64,000 nt of DNA from Prolixibacter sp. SD074 (GTDB taxonomy: Bacteria > Bacteroidota > Bacteroidia > Bacteroidales > Prolixibacteraceae). Positions 16,470-27,570 of this stretch are shown here, in pieces (the first letter of the stretch is position 1; the number at the start of each line of letters is the position of its first letter). The DNA is taken from positions 2,161,001-2,225,000 of the forward strand of contig NZ_BLAW01000001.1 in assembly GCF_009617895.1 (NCBI RefSeq). The letters run 5' to 3'. The position numbers and the translations under genes are program-made. A model generated the notes under the pieces. The model saw only the letters and a program-made list of their open reading frames with translations, was not told where the DNA came from and ran no database searches.

Positions 16470-17573
16470 ATGAAGAAGCTAATTTACTTATTCGCCGTGG
16501 CAGTAGTTGCCGTATCCTGTTCCACTAATCCAAGCTTTTTAGTTGATGGAAACATTAAAGGATGGAAAGATGGCCCGGTCACACTAAAGAAGAGAATCGG
16601 CGGAGACTGGATTACTGCTGATTCGACACAAATGAAAAAGGGGAAATTCAATTTTACAGGGATCGTTGATGTTCCCGGAATGTATTACGTTATGCCTCCC
16701 ACGGGCCGGAGAGATGCTATTCCTTTCTTCCTGGAAAACAGCAATATTACCATTAATGGAAGCAGTGACAATCCGAAGGATGTTATCGTAAAAGGCTCTG
16801 CAGCACAAGACGAATTCAGAGATTTTTATGCCCGTGTGGATAGTATTTCCGACCGAATGCAATCGTATTATGAAAGATATGCCAAGGCGCGCTCGGAAAA
16901 CGATACCACTGCAACTGCCCAAATAGAAAAAGAATTAAACGACTTGTATAAAATACAAACCGATATCCAAAAAGCTTTTGTGCTGGATAATCCCAATTCG
17001 TTTGTTGCACCTTACATCTTACTACAGATTCAGTACGGAATGGATGCCAGTGAACTGAAAAGCTACGTGGAGAATTTCTCGGAAGACGTAATGAAAACAC
17101 CCAGCGCCCAAACACTAAGCATGCGAATTTCGAAGCTCGAAAAGGTAGCTGTTGGTCAGCAGGCTCCCGATTTTACAATGAATGATGCCGATGGAAAGCC
17201 GGTTAAACTTTCGGACGTCTACAAACAACACAAATACCTTCTGGTTGATTTCTGGGCTTCCTGGTGTGGCCCCTGTCGGCAGGAAAATCCAAATGTGGTT
17301 TCGGTGTGGGAAAAATACCGTAACGATGGATTTAGTGTAATGGGTGTATCGCTCGATTCCAAAAAGGATGCATGGTTAAAAGCCATAAACGACGATAAGC
17401 TGGCCTGGACCCAGGTATCGGATTTGAAGGGTTGGAAAAACTCAGCAGCCGACTTGTATGGCGTCAATTCCATTCCTTCCAATATTCTGTTGGACCAAAA
17501 CGGAAAAATTATCGCACACAATCTTCGCGGGGACGATTTACGGAACGAACTATCTGCACGGTTGAAGAAATAA
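16470..17573 (+). CDS. DUF4369-thioredoxin (TlpA/ResA-like) lipoprotein
   Basis: 367-residue periplasm-facing lipoprotein. ATG 16470 is chosen because it gives a lipoprotein signal (MKKLIYLFAVAVVAVSC). Residues about 20-140 form a DUF4369-like beta domain, a helical linker follows, and residues about 230-365 are a thioredoxin fold with WASWCGPCRQENP and the cis-proline segment NSIPSN. It should reduce disulfides of exported proteins or cytochrome c. Monocistronic. Confidence 0.9.
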   Translation: MKKLIYLFAVAVVAVSCSTNPSFLVDGNIKGWKDGPVTLKKRIGGDWITADSTQMKKGKFNFTGIVDVPGMYYVMPPTGRRDAIPFFLENSNITINGSSDNPKDVIVKGSAAQDEFRDFYARVDSISDRMQSYYERYAKARSENDTTATAQIEKELNDLYKIQTDIQKAFVLDNPNSFVAPYILLQIQYGMDASELKSYVENFSEDVMKTPSAQTLSMRISKLEKVAVGQQAPDFTMNDADGKPVKLSDVYKQHKYLLVDFWASWCGPCRQENPNVVSVWEKYRNDGFSVMGVSLDSKKDAWLKAINDDKLAWTQVSDLKGWKNSAADLYGVNSIPSNILLDQNGKIIAHNLRGDDLRNELSARLKK

Positions 17574-17681
17574 TAATTCAATCAATAACGCTATATATGC
17601 TGATTGCACATTTTCCTGCTAAGCCTTATCCCCAAAAGTTCGTATAATTACATCACTTATGATTACTATTTTCAATATACG

Positions 17682-17718
17682 AAAAAAGCGGGATAATCAA
17701 TAGTAATGATTACCCCGC
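17682..17718 (-). terminator. Terminator of the ilv-leu operon
   Basis: GCGGGATAATCA (17688-17699) pairs with TGATTACCCCGC (17707-17718). On the minus strand the hairpin is followed by six T (plus-strand A run 17682-17687), an ideal intrinsic terminator 25 bp after leuB. Confidence 0.9.
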
Positions 17719-17743
17719 CATTATTATCGTTAAATGGAAAGGG

Positions 17744-18817
17744 TCATTTCTTCCGGATATACCCAACAATCCAGTCACCTACTTCATCCGTTCCAAGTGC
17801 CTTTCCAACTTCTCCGGCCAAGTCTTCAGTAACGGCTTTAGTTTCAATCGAAGCGTTCACCGCCTCCGTGATAAGGGCTGCTTCATCCTGCAACTTGAAT
17901 GCATATTCAAACATCATAGCTACCGAAAGAATGGTTGCACACGGGTTAGCAATATTCTTGCCTGCTGCCTGTGGATAAGAGCCGTGAATGGGCTCGAATA
18001 CCGAAGTGTGAATTCCTATCGATGCTGATGGCAACAAGCCCAGTGAACCGGCGATTACGCTGGCCTCATCAGTCAGGATATCACCAAACATATTCTCGGT
18101 AACCATCACGTCGAAACGTTTGGGCCACTGAATAATTTGCATGGCAGCGTTGTCAACGAACATGTACTCCACTTTTACCCCGGGATATTTGGGTGCCATT
18201 TCCTGTGAAATAGTACGCCATAACCGTGAGGTTGCCAGAACATTTGCCTTATCGACGATGGTCAATTTTTTACGCCGTTGCATCGCGAATTCGAAGGCAA
18301 GTTTCAGGATACGCTCAATTTCTTCGCGGGTATAAATGCTGGTATCATAAGCCGTATTTCCATCTTCCGAGCGTCCTTGTGGCTGACCAAAATAGATACC
18401 ACCCGTTAATTCACGAATGGCAACAAAATCAGCTCCTTCAATGCGATCACGCTTTAGCGGCGACATATCCAGCAATGAAGGGAAAGCTATTGTCGGGCGA
18501 ATATTGGCATACAAGCCCAGCTTTTTTCGCATAGCCAGAAGGCCTTGCTCCGGGCGCACTTTTGCCGACGGATCGTTATCGAAGCGCGGATGCCCAATGG
18601 CTCCAAACAATACGGCATCCGATCCCATGCAAAGCTGGTGTGTTTCTTCCGGGTACGGATTACCGGTTTCGTCAATAGCTACTGCCCCAACTAAACCGGT
18701 TGTGGTTTGTAATTCGTGTCCAAAGCGGGCGCAAATGGCATTGGTTACCTTGAGGGCTTGTTCGACAATTTCCGGTCCGATTCCATCGCCGGGTAACACT
18801 GCAACGTTCAATTTCAT
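17744..18817 (-). CDS. leuB: 3-isopropylmalate dehydrogenase
   Basis: NAD-dependent oxidative decarboxylation of 3-isopropylmalate to 2-ketoisocaproate, and probably of 3-methylmalate in the citramalate route. The 357-residue protein has [10 protein letters not shown] at the N-terminus, the substrate arginines in [22 protein letters not shown]-type context and the NAD segment [19 protein letters not shown]. Last gene of the operon, 32 bp after cimA. Confidence 0.96.
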   Translation of the reverse strand: MKLNVAVLPGDGIGPEIVEQALKVTNAICARFGHELQTTTGLVGAVAIDETGNPYPEETHQLCMGSDAVLFGAIGHPRFDNDPSAKVRPEQGLLAMRKKLGLYANIRPTIAFPSLLDMSPLKRDRIEGADFVAIRELTGGIYFGQPQGRSEDGNTAYDTSIYTREEIERILKLAFEFAMQRRKKLTIVDKANVLATSRLWRTISQEMAPKYPGVKVEYMFVDNAAMQIIQWPKRFDVMVTENMFGDILTDEASVIAGSLGLLPSASIGIHTSVFEPIHGSYPQAAGKNIANPCATILSVAMMFEYAFKLQDEAALITEAVNASIETKAVTEDLAGEVGKALGTDEVGDWIVGYIRKK

Positions 18818-18849
18818 ACTTATCGGTTCATATTTTCCCGGAATCCGAA

Positions 18850-20391
18850 TCAGAAAATCTGATTATCGTTTTCCACTATGTTTAACATTTTCATTGTCGC
18901 TTTAATCGCTGCGGCTGTCTGATCGGGATCCAATCCACGGGTTTTGAATTCGCGTCCCATACGCCAGGTAATAACGGTCTCTACCAAAGCATCGGTATTT
19001 CCGCCAGGCGGGATGGTTACCTCATAGTCCGTAAGCGCCGGAAACGGTTTATTCAGTTTATGGTAGATTCTGCGCAAAGCATTCATAAACGCATCATACT
19101 GACCATCACCGGAAGTTGCATCTTCATGTTCGGTTCCATCAATCGAAATGCGTACTGTCGCCATCGGGCGCAAGCCTAATGCATGCGAAATAGCATAGTT
19201 TTTCAAATGAATATGCTGAACAATCGATTCACTCTTCAGCACATCCGACAATATATACGGCAAATCTTCCGCCGTCACGCTCTCTTTTCGATCTCCCAGT
19301 TCGATGATTTTTCCCGTTACCTTCTTCAAATCATCCGGGTCGAGATGAATGCCCATCTCTTCCAGATTTTTAGCAATATTAGCTTTACCGGAGGTTTTCC
19401 CCAGGGCGTATTTCCGGGTACGGCCAAACCGTTCAGGCAACAATTCGTTGAAATACAACTGGTCCTTTTTGTCACCATCGGCGTGTATGCCACTTGTTTG
19501 CGTAAAAACATTTTCCCCGATGACCGGTTTATTCGTGGGAACACGAACCCCGGAGAAACTCTCAACCAAACGGCTGACCATGGCCAGTTTCCGCTCATTA
19601 ATGGAGTTCGGCCTCTTCAGATGATCGTTTATCAAGGCAATTACACTGGATAACGGTGCATTTCCGGCACGTTCACCGAGTCCGTTCACGGTAGTGTGTA
19701 CACAGTTTATTCCTGCGCGTAATGCAGCCTCAACATTGGCCACCGCCAAATCATAGTCGTTGTGTGCATGAAAATCGAATTGCATTTTCGGAAATTTCTC
19801 GATCATCATACGACAAAACTCGAATGTTTCCAGCGGCGATAAAATACCAAGCGTATCGGGTAACATTACGCGTTGAACCATTTCATCCTTCAATCCGTCC
19901 AGTAAATTTTCCACGTAATCGGGGGAATGACGCATCCCGTTCGACCAATCTTCCAGGTAAATGTTCACCCTGATGCCCATCCCGGTAGCAAGGTTAATAA
20001 TATCACGGATGTCCTGGATGTGTTGCTCCGTCGATTTTTTGAGCTGCTGTGTTAAATGACGGTACGAGCCTTTGGTCAAAAGATTCATAACTTCGCCGCC
20101 GGTATCCTTAATCCAGTTTAGGGAGGTGCCCCCGTCAACAAAACCGAGAATTTCAATTTTATCGCGATAACCAGCTTTTCCAGCCCATTCGATAACTTTT
20201 TGAGCAGCCCTGAACTCTCCGTCAGAAACCCGGGCCGACGCAATCTCGAGGTAATCAACTTTGACCTCTTCGAGTAAAATTTTTGCGATACTCAGCTTCT
20301 CGGTTTCCGAGAAAGAAACCCCCGAGGTCTGCTCGCCATCCCTCAGGGTTGTATCCATGATATACACTTTATCTGCCATAGCTCTGCTCAT
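18850..20391 (-). CDS. cimA: (R)-citramalate synthase
   Basis: Condenses pyruvate with acetyl-CoA to (R)-citramalate, giving 2-ketobutyrate for isoleucine through LeuCD and LeuB. At 513 residues it has a TIM barrel with TTLRDGEQ and HAHNDYDLA plus a C-terminal regulatory domain. All eight pyruvate-site residues that I recall for the Leptospira enzyme (R16, D17, L81, L104, Y144, E146, T179, H302) are present here with a constant offset of one: R17, D18, L82, L105, Y145, E147, T180, H303. That separates it from a second 2-isopropylmalate synthase, as such genes are often annotated. It starts 13 bp after leuD. Confidence 0.9.
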   Translation of the reverse strand: MSRAMADKVYIMDTTLRDGEQTSGVSFSETEKLSIAKILLEEVKVDYLEIASARVSDGEFRAAQKVIEWAGKAGYRDKIEILGFVDGGTSLNWIKDTGGEVMNLLTKGSYRHLTQQLKKSTEQHIQDIRDIINLATGMGIRVNIYLEDWSNGMRHSPDYVENLLDGLKDEMVQRVMLPDTLGILSPLETFEFCRMMIEKFPKMQFDFHAHNDYDLAVANVEAALRAGINCVHTTVNGLGERAGNAPLSSVIALINDHLKRPNSINERKLAMVSRLVESFSGVRVPTNKPVIGENVFTQTSGIHADGDKKDQLYFNELLPERFGRTRKYALGKTSGKANIAKNLEEMGIHLDPDDLKKVTGKIIELGDRKESVTAEDLPYILSDVLKSESIVQHIHLKNYAISHALGLRPMATVRISIDGTEHEDATSGDGQYDAFMNALRRIYHKLNKPFPALTDYEVTIPPGGNTDALVETVITWRMGREFKTRGLDPDQTAAAIKATMKMLNIVENDNQIF

Positions 20392-20404
20392 CAGTCACAC
20401 TTGT

Positions 20405-20998
20405 TTATCGTAGCGATTCTTCGAACCTGGCGACTTTATCTTTCAGGGTAACCAGGAAATCGATATCGTCGTAGCCATTTAACAGGCACTTCTTTTTGTA
20501 CGCATTGATTTCATAATCCGCTGTTTCGCCGGTTTCGATATTGGTGAAAGTCTGCGCTTCCAAATCCACCTCAAACTCAGCTGCCGGATTGGCTTCAATG
20601 GTTTCGAACAATTTCTCCAGGTATTCAGGTGATACCACTACCGGTAATAACCCGTTATTCAAGGCATTGTTCTTAAAAATATCGGCAAAGAAGCTCGATA
20701 CGACTACGCGGAATCCGTAATCGTAGATGGCCCAGGCGGCATGCTCCCGGCTCGAACCACTGCCGAAGTTCTTACCGGCAACCAGAATCTTTCCGCTGTA
20801 GCGAGATTCGTTCAGAACAAAATCGGGATTTGGCGTATCGCCGCTTTTATAGCGCCAATCACGGAAAAGGTTGTCACCAAAACCTTTGCGCTCTACCGCT
20901 TTCAAGAAGCGGGCCGGAATAATCTGGTCGGTATCCACGTTTTCGATGGGCAGTGGAACTGCCGGACTCCGGAATTTTACAAATTTATCGATAGGCAT
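20405..20998 (-). CDS. leuD: 3-isopropylmalate dehydratase small subunit
   Basis: Small subunit of isopropylmalate isomerase, also expected to act on citramalate. The 197-residue protein has [15 protein letters not shown] and the GSGSSREHA loop. An in-frame TTG two codons upstream (21004) is less likely than ATG 20998. It lies 23 bp after leuC. Confidence 0.96.
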   Translation of the reverse strand: MPIDKFVKFRSPAVPLPIENVDTDQIIPARFLKAVERKGFGDNLFRDWRYKSGDTPNPDFVLNESRYSGKILVAGKNFGSGSSREHAAWAIYDYGFRVVVSSFFADIFKNNALNNGLLPVVVSPEYLEKLFETIEANPAAEFEVDLEAQTFTNIETGETADYEINAYKKKCLLNGYDDIDFLVTLKDKVARFEESLR

Positions 20999-21021
20999 AA
21001 TCAATCAATTGAAAGTTCACA

Positions 21022-22428
21022 TTAAAAAAATTCACGCGGATCAGTTACACGGCCGGTAACTGCAGCTGCTGCAGCCATGATGGGACTGGCCAGCATCGTG
21101 CGGGCACCCGGTCCCTGACGTCCTTCGAAGTTCCGGTTCGAAGTAGAAACAGCGTATTTCCCTGCCGGAATTTTGTCTTCGTTCATGGCCAGACAAGCAG
21201 AACATCCCGGTTGTCGAAGCTCAAAACCGGCTTCTTCCAGAATTTCGACCAGCCCTTCTTCCCGGATCTGATCTTCCACCTGGTGTGAACCCGGTACCAG
21301 CCAGGCCGTAATATTATCGGCTTTTTTCTTACCTTTTACAAACTGTGTAAAAGCACGGAAGTCTTCAATCCGGCCATTGGTACAACTACCGATGAATACG
21401 TAGTCGACCTGCTTGCCCATCATCTGATCTCCGGGATGGAATCCCATATATTCCAGTGATTTATTGAAGGTAAAGCGGTCGCTTTTACCCATATCGTCAC
21501 CGGTTGGGATATTACCATCGACGCCGACTCCCATTCCGGGATTGGTACCATAAGTAATCATTGGAGAAATATCGGCTGCATCGAAGTTGTATTCCGAATC
21601 GTATACAGCATTGTCATCCGATCTCAGGTTTTTCCAGTAAGCAAGTTTTTTCTCCCACTCTTCACCTTTGGGAGCAAACTCACGTCCTTTGATATATTCA
21701 AAAGTTACTTCATCCGGAGCAATCATACCACCACGGGCGCCACTTTCAATGCTCATGTTGCAAAGGGTCATCCTTCCTTCCATCGAAAGACTGCGAATGG
21801 CCGAACCGGTATATTCGATGAAGTGTCCGGTACCACCGGAAGTTGAAATTTGAGAAATAATGTAAAGGGCAATGTCTTTCGCCGTCACCCCTTTGTGTAA
21901 TTCACCATCCACATTGATGCGCATTTTCTTCGGCTTAGGCTGAAGAATACACTGACTGGCAAACACCATTTCGACCTCACTGGTACCAATTCCGAAAGCA
22001 ATACTTCCGAAAGCTCCGTGTGTTGATGTATGACTGTCACCACAAACGATGGTCATCCCGGGCTGTGTAATCCCCAGTTCCGGCCCAATCACATGAACAA
22101 TGCCATGGTACGGGTGATTCAGTCCATACAGGTCAATATTATGCTTTTGACAATTCGCGGTAAGCGTATCGACCTGCTTACGCGAAAGCATCTCCTTAAT
22201 AGGCAATTCCTGACCTTCAGTCGGAACGTTATGGTCGGGGGTTGCCACGGTATTTTCCGGACGGAAAACTTTCAAACCGCGACGTTCCAAACCACCAAAT
22301 GCAACCGGGCTGGTTACTTCGTGGATTAAATGACGGTCGATGTAAAGCACATCGGGGCCGCTATCCACATGCTCCACCACATGAGCATCCCATATCTTAT
22401 CAAAAAGTGTTTTTGCTTCTGAGCTCAT
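21022..22428 (-). CDS. leuC: 3-isopropylmalate dehydratase large subunit
   Basis: Aconitase-family subunit carrying the [4Fe-4S] cluster, 468 residues. Cluster cysteines are visible in FIGSCTNGR and [10 protein letters not shown], with [13 protein letters not shown] upstream. ATG 22428 ([13 protein letters not shown]) is preferred over a TTG five codons earlier. It forms the isomerase with leuD. Confidence 0.96.
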   Translation of the reverse strand: MSSEAKTLFDKIWDAHVVEHVDSGPDVLYIDRHLIHEVTSPVAFGGLERRGLKVFRPENTVATPDHNVPTEGQELPIKEMLSRKQVDTLTANCQKHNIDLYGLNHPYHGIVHVIGPELGITQPGMTIVCGDSHTSTHGAFGSIAFGIGTSEVEMVFASQCILQPKPKKMRINVDGELHKGVTAKDIALYIISQISTSGGTGHFIEYTGSAIRSLSMEGRMTLCNMSIESGARGGMIAPDEVTFEYIKGREFAPKGEEWEKKLAYWKNLRSDDNAVYDSEYNFDAADISPMITYGTNPGMGVGVDGNIPTGDDMGKSDRFTFNKSLEYMGFHPGDQMMGKQVDYVFIGSCTNGRIEDFRAFTQFVKGKKKADNITAWLVPGSHQVEDQIREEGLVEILEEAGFELRQPGCSACLAMNEDKIPAGKYAVSTSNRNFEGRQGPGARTMLASPIMAAAAAVTGRVTDPREFF

Positions 22429-22466
22429 TTGAAAATCATTCAAAATTAATACTGTCTAAACGCAAA

Positions 22467-23984
22467 TCAGATTTTATTACCTGTTCCGTTTCCAATTTTA
22501 TTAATTGCATCGATAAAAGCTTCAACAGAAGCGGTTATTATGTCAGTATTGGCACCAAAGCCGTTATAAATAATACCATCGGCTTCAACCTGCATATGTA
22601 CTTTACCAATATCGTCACTTCCACGTGTAATGGCCTGAATCAGGAACTCTTCCAGGACTACCTTTCGGTGAATAATATCCTTTACAGCTAAAATAGCCGC
22701 ATCAACCGGGCCGTTACCTGATTCAGTCGCGGTAAACTTCTCTCCGGCAATATCCAGTTTGACGGTTGCCATAGGAACCAAATCTTTTCCGGTTACCACC
22801 TGCAGGAAGTCTATTTTTATCCGGTGCTCTCCTTTACCAATCTCACCGAGCAATACCAACAGATCATCATCTTTAATCTGTTTCTTCTTGTCGGCCAGTT
22901 TCAGAAAATCCTCATACACTTCATCCAACTTTGTTTTGTCCAGTTTGAAGCCTAGGCCCTCCAAACGGTGCTTCAATGCCGCACGACCACTACGGGCTGT
23001 CAGCAGAATAGATGATTCATTGATACCAACTTCTGCCGGATCAATGATTTCGTAGTTTTCGCGGTTTTTCAGCACACCATCCTGATGAATACCACTTGAG
23101 TGAGCAAATGCATTCCTCCCAACGATAGCTTTATTTGGCTGAACCGGCATATTCATCAGGCTGGAAACCAACCGGCTGGTTTTGTATATATTTTTTGTAT
23201 TGATATTGGTATACAGATCCAACTCTTTGTGCGAACGAAGTGTCATTACGACCTCCTCCAGGGAAGTGTTTCCCGCACGTTCACCAATACCATTTAGGGT
23301 TACCTCAACCTGACGGGCGCCATTCATAATTCCGGAAACGGTATTCGCGGTAGCCATTCCCAAATCGTTGTGACAGTGCGTTGAAATGGCCGCTTTATCA
23401 ATTCCCTTTACGTTCTCTTTCAGGAAAAGAATTTTTTCACCGAATTCGTTGGGCAAACAGTATCCGGTTGTATCGGGAATATTGACCACTGTAGCCCCTG
23501 CTTTAATAACAGCCTCGATTACCCTGGCCAGATAAACATTGTCAGTCCGGCCGGCATCTTCAGCATAAAACTCAACATCCTCAACGTACTTTTTGGCATA
23601 TTTTACTGCTGCAACAGAACGCTCAATGATTTCATCCTCATTGGAATTCAGTTTATACTTGATGTGATAAGGCGACGTACCAATACCGGTATGAATTCGT
23701 CCGTGTTTGGCATATTTCAACGCTTCGGCAGCTACGTCAATATCTTTTTCCACTGCACGGGTCAGGGCACAAATGGTAGGCCAGGTAACCGCTTTGGAAA
23801 TTTCAACCACCGACTGGAAATCGCCGGGGCTGGAAATGGGAAAACCGGCTTCAATCACATCAACCCCTAGCAGTTCCAGGGCTTTTGCTACTTCGATTTT
23901 TTCAATCGTATTCAGCTGGCAACCCGGTACCTGCTCTCCATCTCGCAATGTGGTATCAAATACATATACCCTGTTATCATCCAT
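22467..23984 (-). CDS. leuA: 2-isopropylmalate synthase
   Basis: Condenses 2-ketoisovalerate with acetyl-CoA, the committed step of leucine synthesis. The 505-residue protein starts [16 protein letters not shown] and has the catalytic [14 protein letters not shown] and [13 protein letters not shown] motifs, SGIHQDG, and a C-terminal allosteric domain (from about 375) where leucine feedback would act. It lies in the operon between ilvC and leuC. Confidence 0.96.
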   Translation of the reverse strand: MDDNRVYVFDTTLRDGEQVPGCQLNTIEKIEVAKALELLGVDVIEAGFPISSPGDFQSVVEISKAVTWPTICALTRAVEKDIDVAAEALKYAKHGRIHTGIGTSPYHIKYKLNSNEDEIIERSVAAVKYAKKYVEDVEFYAEDAGRTDNVYLARVIEAVIKAGATVVNIPDTTGYCLPNEFGEKILFLKENVKGIDKAAISTHCHNDLGMATANTVSGIMNGARQVEVTLNGIGERAGNTSLEEVVMTLRSHKELDLYTNINTKNIYKTSRLVSSLMNMPVQPNKAIVGRNAFAHSSGIHQDGVLKNRENYEIIDPAEVGINESSILLTARSGRAALKHRLEGLGFKLDKTKLDEVYEDFLKLADKKKQIKDDDLLVLLGEIGKGEHRIKIDFLQVVTGKDLVPMATVKLDIAGEKFTATESGNGPVDAAILAVKDIIHRKVVLEEFLIQAITRGSDDIGKVHMQVEADGIIYNGFGANTDIITASVEAFIDAINKIGNGTGNKI

Positions 23985-24094
23985 GATTTTCTGTATTGAA
24001 TTTTCTTAATTTACTTTTTCAAATATTCCCCGGCTTTGTGCTATTATGAAGAATGGAAAGAACCAGGTCCTCTCCATTCACATATCATTCGGCA

Positions 24095-25144
24095 TCAGCC
24101 GTTATTTTCGGGACGCAATTGGCGCACGGTGGCACCAGCTTTCCACATTTCAGATTCGTGCAATTCCTTTAATTCCGCTTCCAACTTGACCCGGTAGTCT
24201 GACTTACTGTTTGAATCAATAGAACGTTGCGCTTCATTTCCGGCAGCGACTTCGCTGTACAGTTCTTCAAAGACCGGCTGTGTTGCATCGCGGAACCTCT
24301 TCCACCAATCCAACGCACCACGTTGAGCTGTGGTAGAGCAGTTGGCATACATCCAATCCATTCCGTTTTCAGCCACCAATGGCATCAAACTCTGGGTCAG
24401 CTCTTCAACCGTTTCGTTGAAAGCCTCAGAAGGTGTATGCCCATTTTTACGCAGCACTTCGTACTGTGCAGCGAAAATTCCCTGAATGGCCCCCATCAGG
24501 GTACCACGCTCTCCTGTCAGGTCAGAATAAACTTCCCGTTTGAAAGTGGTTTCGAACAGGTAACCTGAACCAACGCCAATTCCCAACGCAACAACACGTT
24601 CCTTCGCTTTTCCGGTAGCATCCTGGAAGATAGCGTAGCTGGAGTTCAGGCCACGGCCTTCGAGGAACATACGGCGCAAACTGGTACCTGAACCTTTCGG
24701 AGCAATCAGAATTACATCCACATCTTCCGGAGGAATAATACCCGTACGTTCTTTATAGGTTACGCCAAATCCATGAGAGAAATAAAGCGCTTTACCCGGG
24801 GCCAGGTGCTTTTTCACGGTAGGCCAAACAGCAATCTGGCCGGCATCGGATAGCAGGTATTGGATAATTGTTGCTTTCTCACAAGCTTCTTCCAGTTCGA
24901 AAAGTGTTTCACCGGGTACCCAACCGTCAGCTACGGCTTTATCCCATGATTTGGAATTTTTCCGCTGTCCGACAATTACATTCAATCCGTTATCACGAAG
25001 ATTTAGTGACTGACCGGGGCCCTGTACACCGTAACCGAGTACGGCAATGGTTTCTTCGTTGAGTACTTCCTGCGCTTTTGCAAGAGGAAATTCTTCGCGG
25101 GTCACCACATTTTCTTCGACGCCGCCAAAATTCATTTTAGCCAT
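24095..25144 (-). CDS. ilvC: Ketol-acid reductoisomerase
   Basis: Isomerises and reduces acetolactate or acetohydroxybutyrate with NADPH and Mg2+. The 349-residue protein has the Rossmann motif GYGVQGPGQSLNLRDNG near residue 37 and an NADPH-type loop QRKNSKSW, followed by the all-alpha domain with metal acidic residues (DLTGERGTL). The sequence is of the type typical of Bacteroidota. Confidence 0.95.
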   Translation of the reverse strand: MAKMNFGGVEENVVTREEFPLAKAQEVLNEETIAVLGYGVQGPGQSLNLRDNGLNVIVGQRKNSKSWDKAVADGWVPGETLFELEEACEKATIIQYLLSDAGQIAVWPTVKKHLAPGKALYFSHGFGVTYKERTGIIPPEDVDVILIAPKGSGTSLRRMFLEGRGLNSSYAIFQDATGKAKERVVALGIGVGSGYLFETTFKREVYSDLTGERGTLMGAIQGIFAAQYEVLRKNGHTPSEAFNETVEELTQSLMPLVAENGMDWMYANCSTTAQRGALDWWKRFRDATQPVFEELYSEVAAGNEAQRSIDSNSKSDYRVKLEAELKELHESEMWKAGATVRQLRPENNG

Positions 25145-25186
25145 TTTAATCTGATTTTGTTAAAAGTGTTGTTATAAGACCTTTTA

Positions 25187-25741
25187 TTAATTCGATTTCA
25201 TTTCAATGCTTGCGAGAAGTGCATCACGCTCAGCAAGGAATTCGGAAAGACGCTCGTTCGCTGAACGGGTAATCGCCACGCGGCCCGACCGAATAAACTG
25301 AAGCACGCCGAAACGGTTCAGTCCTTCGAAAAGCTCCTGCGTTTCCTCTTTGTGTCCGGTTTTCTCGATTACCGTGTAATCTTTGGTAATTTCCAAAATG
25401 CGGGCATTGTGTTGCCGCACGATCCGTTCAATCAGGTCCGATTCCATCAGTGCCTGGGTAGGGACTTTGTACAAAGCAATTTCCTGGAAGATCATTTCGT
25501 CGTTCCTATGGAAATAAGCTTTCAGTACATCCACCTGCTTTTCAATCTGCTTCACAATATTCTCCACCCGTGAACGTTCTTCGCTAACAACGATGGTGAA
25601 TTTGGAAATTCCCCGTAAGGCTGACTCAGAAACCGTCAGACTTTCGATGTTAACTTTCCGGCGGGTAAATATGATGGTGATGCGGTTCAGCAAACCAATA
25701 TGGTTTTCGCTGTAAGCCGATATGATAAATTCTTCTTTCAT
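25187..25741 (-). CDS. ilvN: Acetolactate synthase regulatory subunit
   Basis: 184-residue small subunit that confers valine feedback control on IlvB. An N-terminal ACT domain (FIISAYSENHIGLLNRI, VNIESLTV) is followed by a C-terminal domain with PTQALMESDLIERIV and RSGRVAITR. It starts 70 bp after ilvB. Confidence 0.94.
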   Translation of the reverse strand: MKEEFIISAYSENHIGLLNRITIIFTRRKVNIESLTVSESALRGISKFTIVVSEERSRVENIVKQIEKQVDVLKAYFHRNDEMIFQEIALYKVPTQALMESDLIERIVRQHNARILEITKDYTVIEKTGHKEETQELFEGLNRFGVLQFIRSGRVAITRSANERLSEFLAERDALLASIEMKSN

Positions 25742-25811
25742 CTGATTCTCGTTTTATTCCGTTGTTTCTTTCTGTTTCCGCTTTTGCGAAACCGGTAAAA
25801 GTCAACAGAGA

Positions 25812-27551
25812 TTATTCTTCAGCCGACAATAAAATATCTGAAACAGAAGCACCTGAAGGAACCATCGGGAAAATGTTATCTTCTTTTTCCACCAGAACAT
25901 CCAGCAAGTAAGGGCCAGGATGCCCAATCATCTCCTTCATGGCTACCTGCAATTCCTGGCGAGTTGTTACCTGCTTGCCGGGAATTCCAAAGCCTTCGGC
26001 TATTTTCACAAAATCAGGGTTCACCATTTCGGTAAATGAATAACGGTGCTCGAAAAAGAGCTGCTGCCACTGCCGTACCATTCCCAGGAAATGATTATTC
26101 AGTACGACCACTTTAACAGGAAGATGTTCCTGCGCAATGGTTCCCAGTTCCTGAATGGTCATCTGCAGTCCGCCGTCACCAACAAAAGCAACGACTTCTC
26201 TGTCGGGAGCGCCAATCTTAGCACCAATGGCCGCCGGAAGCCCAAAGCCCATCGTTCCCAATCCTCCCGAACTGATGTGACTACGCGTTTGGGTAAATTT
26301 TGAATAACGGGCAGCTGCCATTTGATTTTGACCCACGTCGGCTACTACAACCGAGTGGTTATTTGTTAGTTCAGAGGCCATCCGAACCACTTCTCCCATG
26401 GTTAATCCCGCTTTAGCAGGAAAAAGGTCTCTCTGGATGACCTTCTCCATTTCAATACCTGCTGCCTGGTGGAATTCATTTACCCACTCCTTATGCTCCT
26501 GTTTTTTCACCAAACGGGTTAACATGCGCAGCGATTTCTTGGCATCTCCCAAAACGGCAACATCAGCTTTAATGATTTTATCGATCTCAGAAGGATCAAT
26601 CTCCAGATGAATTACTTTCGCCTGCCGCGCATAACGCTTCACATCGCCGGTTACCCGGTCGTCAAAACGCATCCCCACAGCGATCAACACATCACATTCA
26701 TTGGTTTTGATGTTCGGACCGTAATTCCCGTGCATCCCTAACATTCCGGTGTGCAATTTATGATCGGAATCCAGTGCAGAAAGTCCAAGCAGCGTTCCGG
26801 CTGCCGGAATACCAGCTTTTTCGATAAACTCCTGCAGTTCACGCTCGGCGCCGGAAAGAATCACTCCCTGTCCAAAAAGCAAGAATGGTTTTTTGGCACC
26901 ATCAATCAGGCCTGCCGCATTTTTCAGGTTCTCTTTATCGAGAGGAAATTCCGGAACATAACTTCTGATTTTTTCACAACACTTGTACGAAAAATCAAAC
27001 TTACCGAATTGCGCATCCTTCGTCAAATCAAGAAGCACCGGTCCCGGACGACCGCTATGGGCAATATAAAATGCCTGCGCTATAGCGGTCGGAATTTCTT
27101 CGGGAGTAGTAATTTGGTAGTTCCACTTAGTTACCGGCATCGAAATCCCAACAACATCCGATTCCTGAAACGCATCGGTCCCCAAGAGCGGCGATGCCAC
27201 CTGTCCCGTGATACACACCAGCGGCGTGGAATCGATCATGGCATCGGCAATGCCTGTAATTAAATTTGTCGCACCCGGGCCGGATGTGGCGAAACAAACA
27301 CCAACTTTTCCCGTTACACGGGCGTACCCCTGAGCAGCGTGGACAACTCCCTGCTCATGCCTTGTCAAAATATGCCGTACCTGCTCTTTGAAATCATACA
27401 ATGCATCGTACACCGGCATAATTGCCCCACCCGGGTAGCCAAATATGGTTTCAACCCCTTCTTCCAGCAGCGAACGGATAACTGCTTCAGCTCCCGTCAT
27501 CTGGATGGCTTCCTGTTTCATTTCCATAAATTCTTTTGATGGTGCCGTCAT
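25812..27551 (-). CDS. ilvB: Acetolactate synthase catalytic subunit
   Basis: ThDP-, FAD- and Mg2+-dependent enzyme making acetolactate and acetohydroxybutyrate from pyruvate and 2-ketobutyrate. The 579-residue protein has the ThDP glutamate in RHEQGVVHAAQGYARVTG, CFATSGPGATN, and the metal-binding VAFVGDGGLQMTIQELGT with NNHFLGMVRQWQ. An internal ATG a few codons downstream is possible. It lies 19 bp after ilvD. Confidence 0.96.
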   Translation of the reverse strand: MTAPSKEFMEMKQEAIQMTGAEAVIRSLLEEGVETIFGYPGGAIMPVYDALYDFKEQVRHILTRHEQGVVHAAQGYARVTGKVGVCFATSGPGATNLITGIADAMIDSTPLVCITGQVASPLLGTDAFQESDVVGISMPVTKWNYQITTPEEIPTAIAQAFYIAHSGRPGPVLLDLTKDAQFGKFDFSYKCCEKIRSYVPEFPLDKENLKNAAGLIDGAKKPFLLFGQGVILSGAERELQEFIEKAGIPAAGTLLGLSALDSDHKLHTGMLGMHGNYGPNIKTNECDVLIAVGMRFDDRVTGDVKRYARQAKVIHLEIDPSEIDKIIKADVAVLGDAKKSLRMLTRLVKKQEHKEWVNEFHQAAGIEMEKVIQRDLFPAKAGLTMGEVVRMASELTNNHSVVVADVGQNQMAAARYSKFTQTRSHISSGGLGTMGFGLPAAIGAKIGAPDREVVAFVGDGGLQMTIQELGTIAQEHLPVKVVVLNNHFLGMVRQWQQLFFEHRYSFTEMVNPDFVKIAEGFGIPGKQVTTRQELQVAMKEMIGHPGPYLLDVLVEKEDNIFPMVPSGASVSDILLSAEE

Positions 27552-27570
27552 AGCTATCTGGATTTAAATG

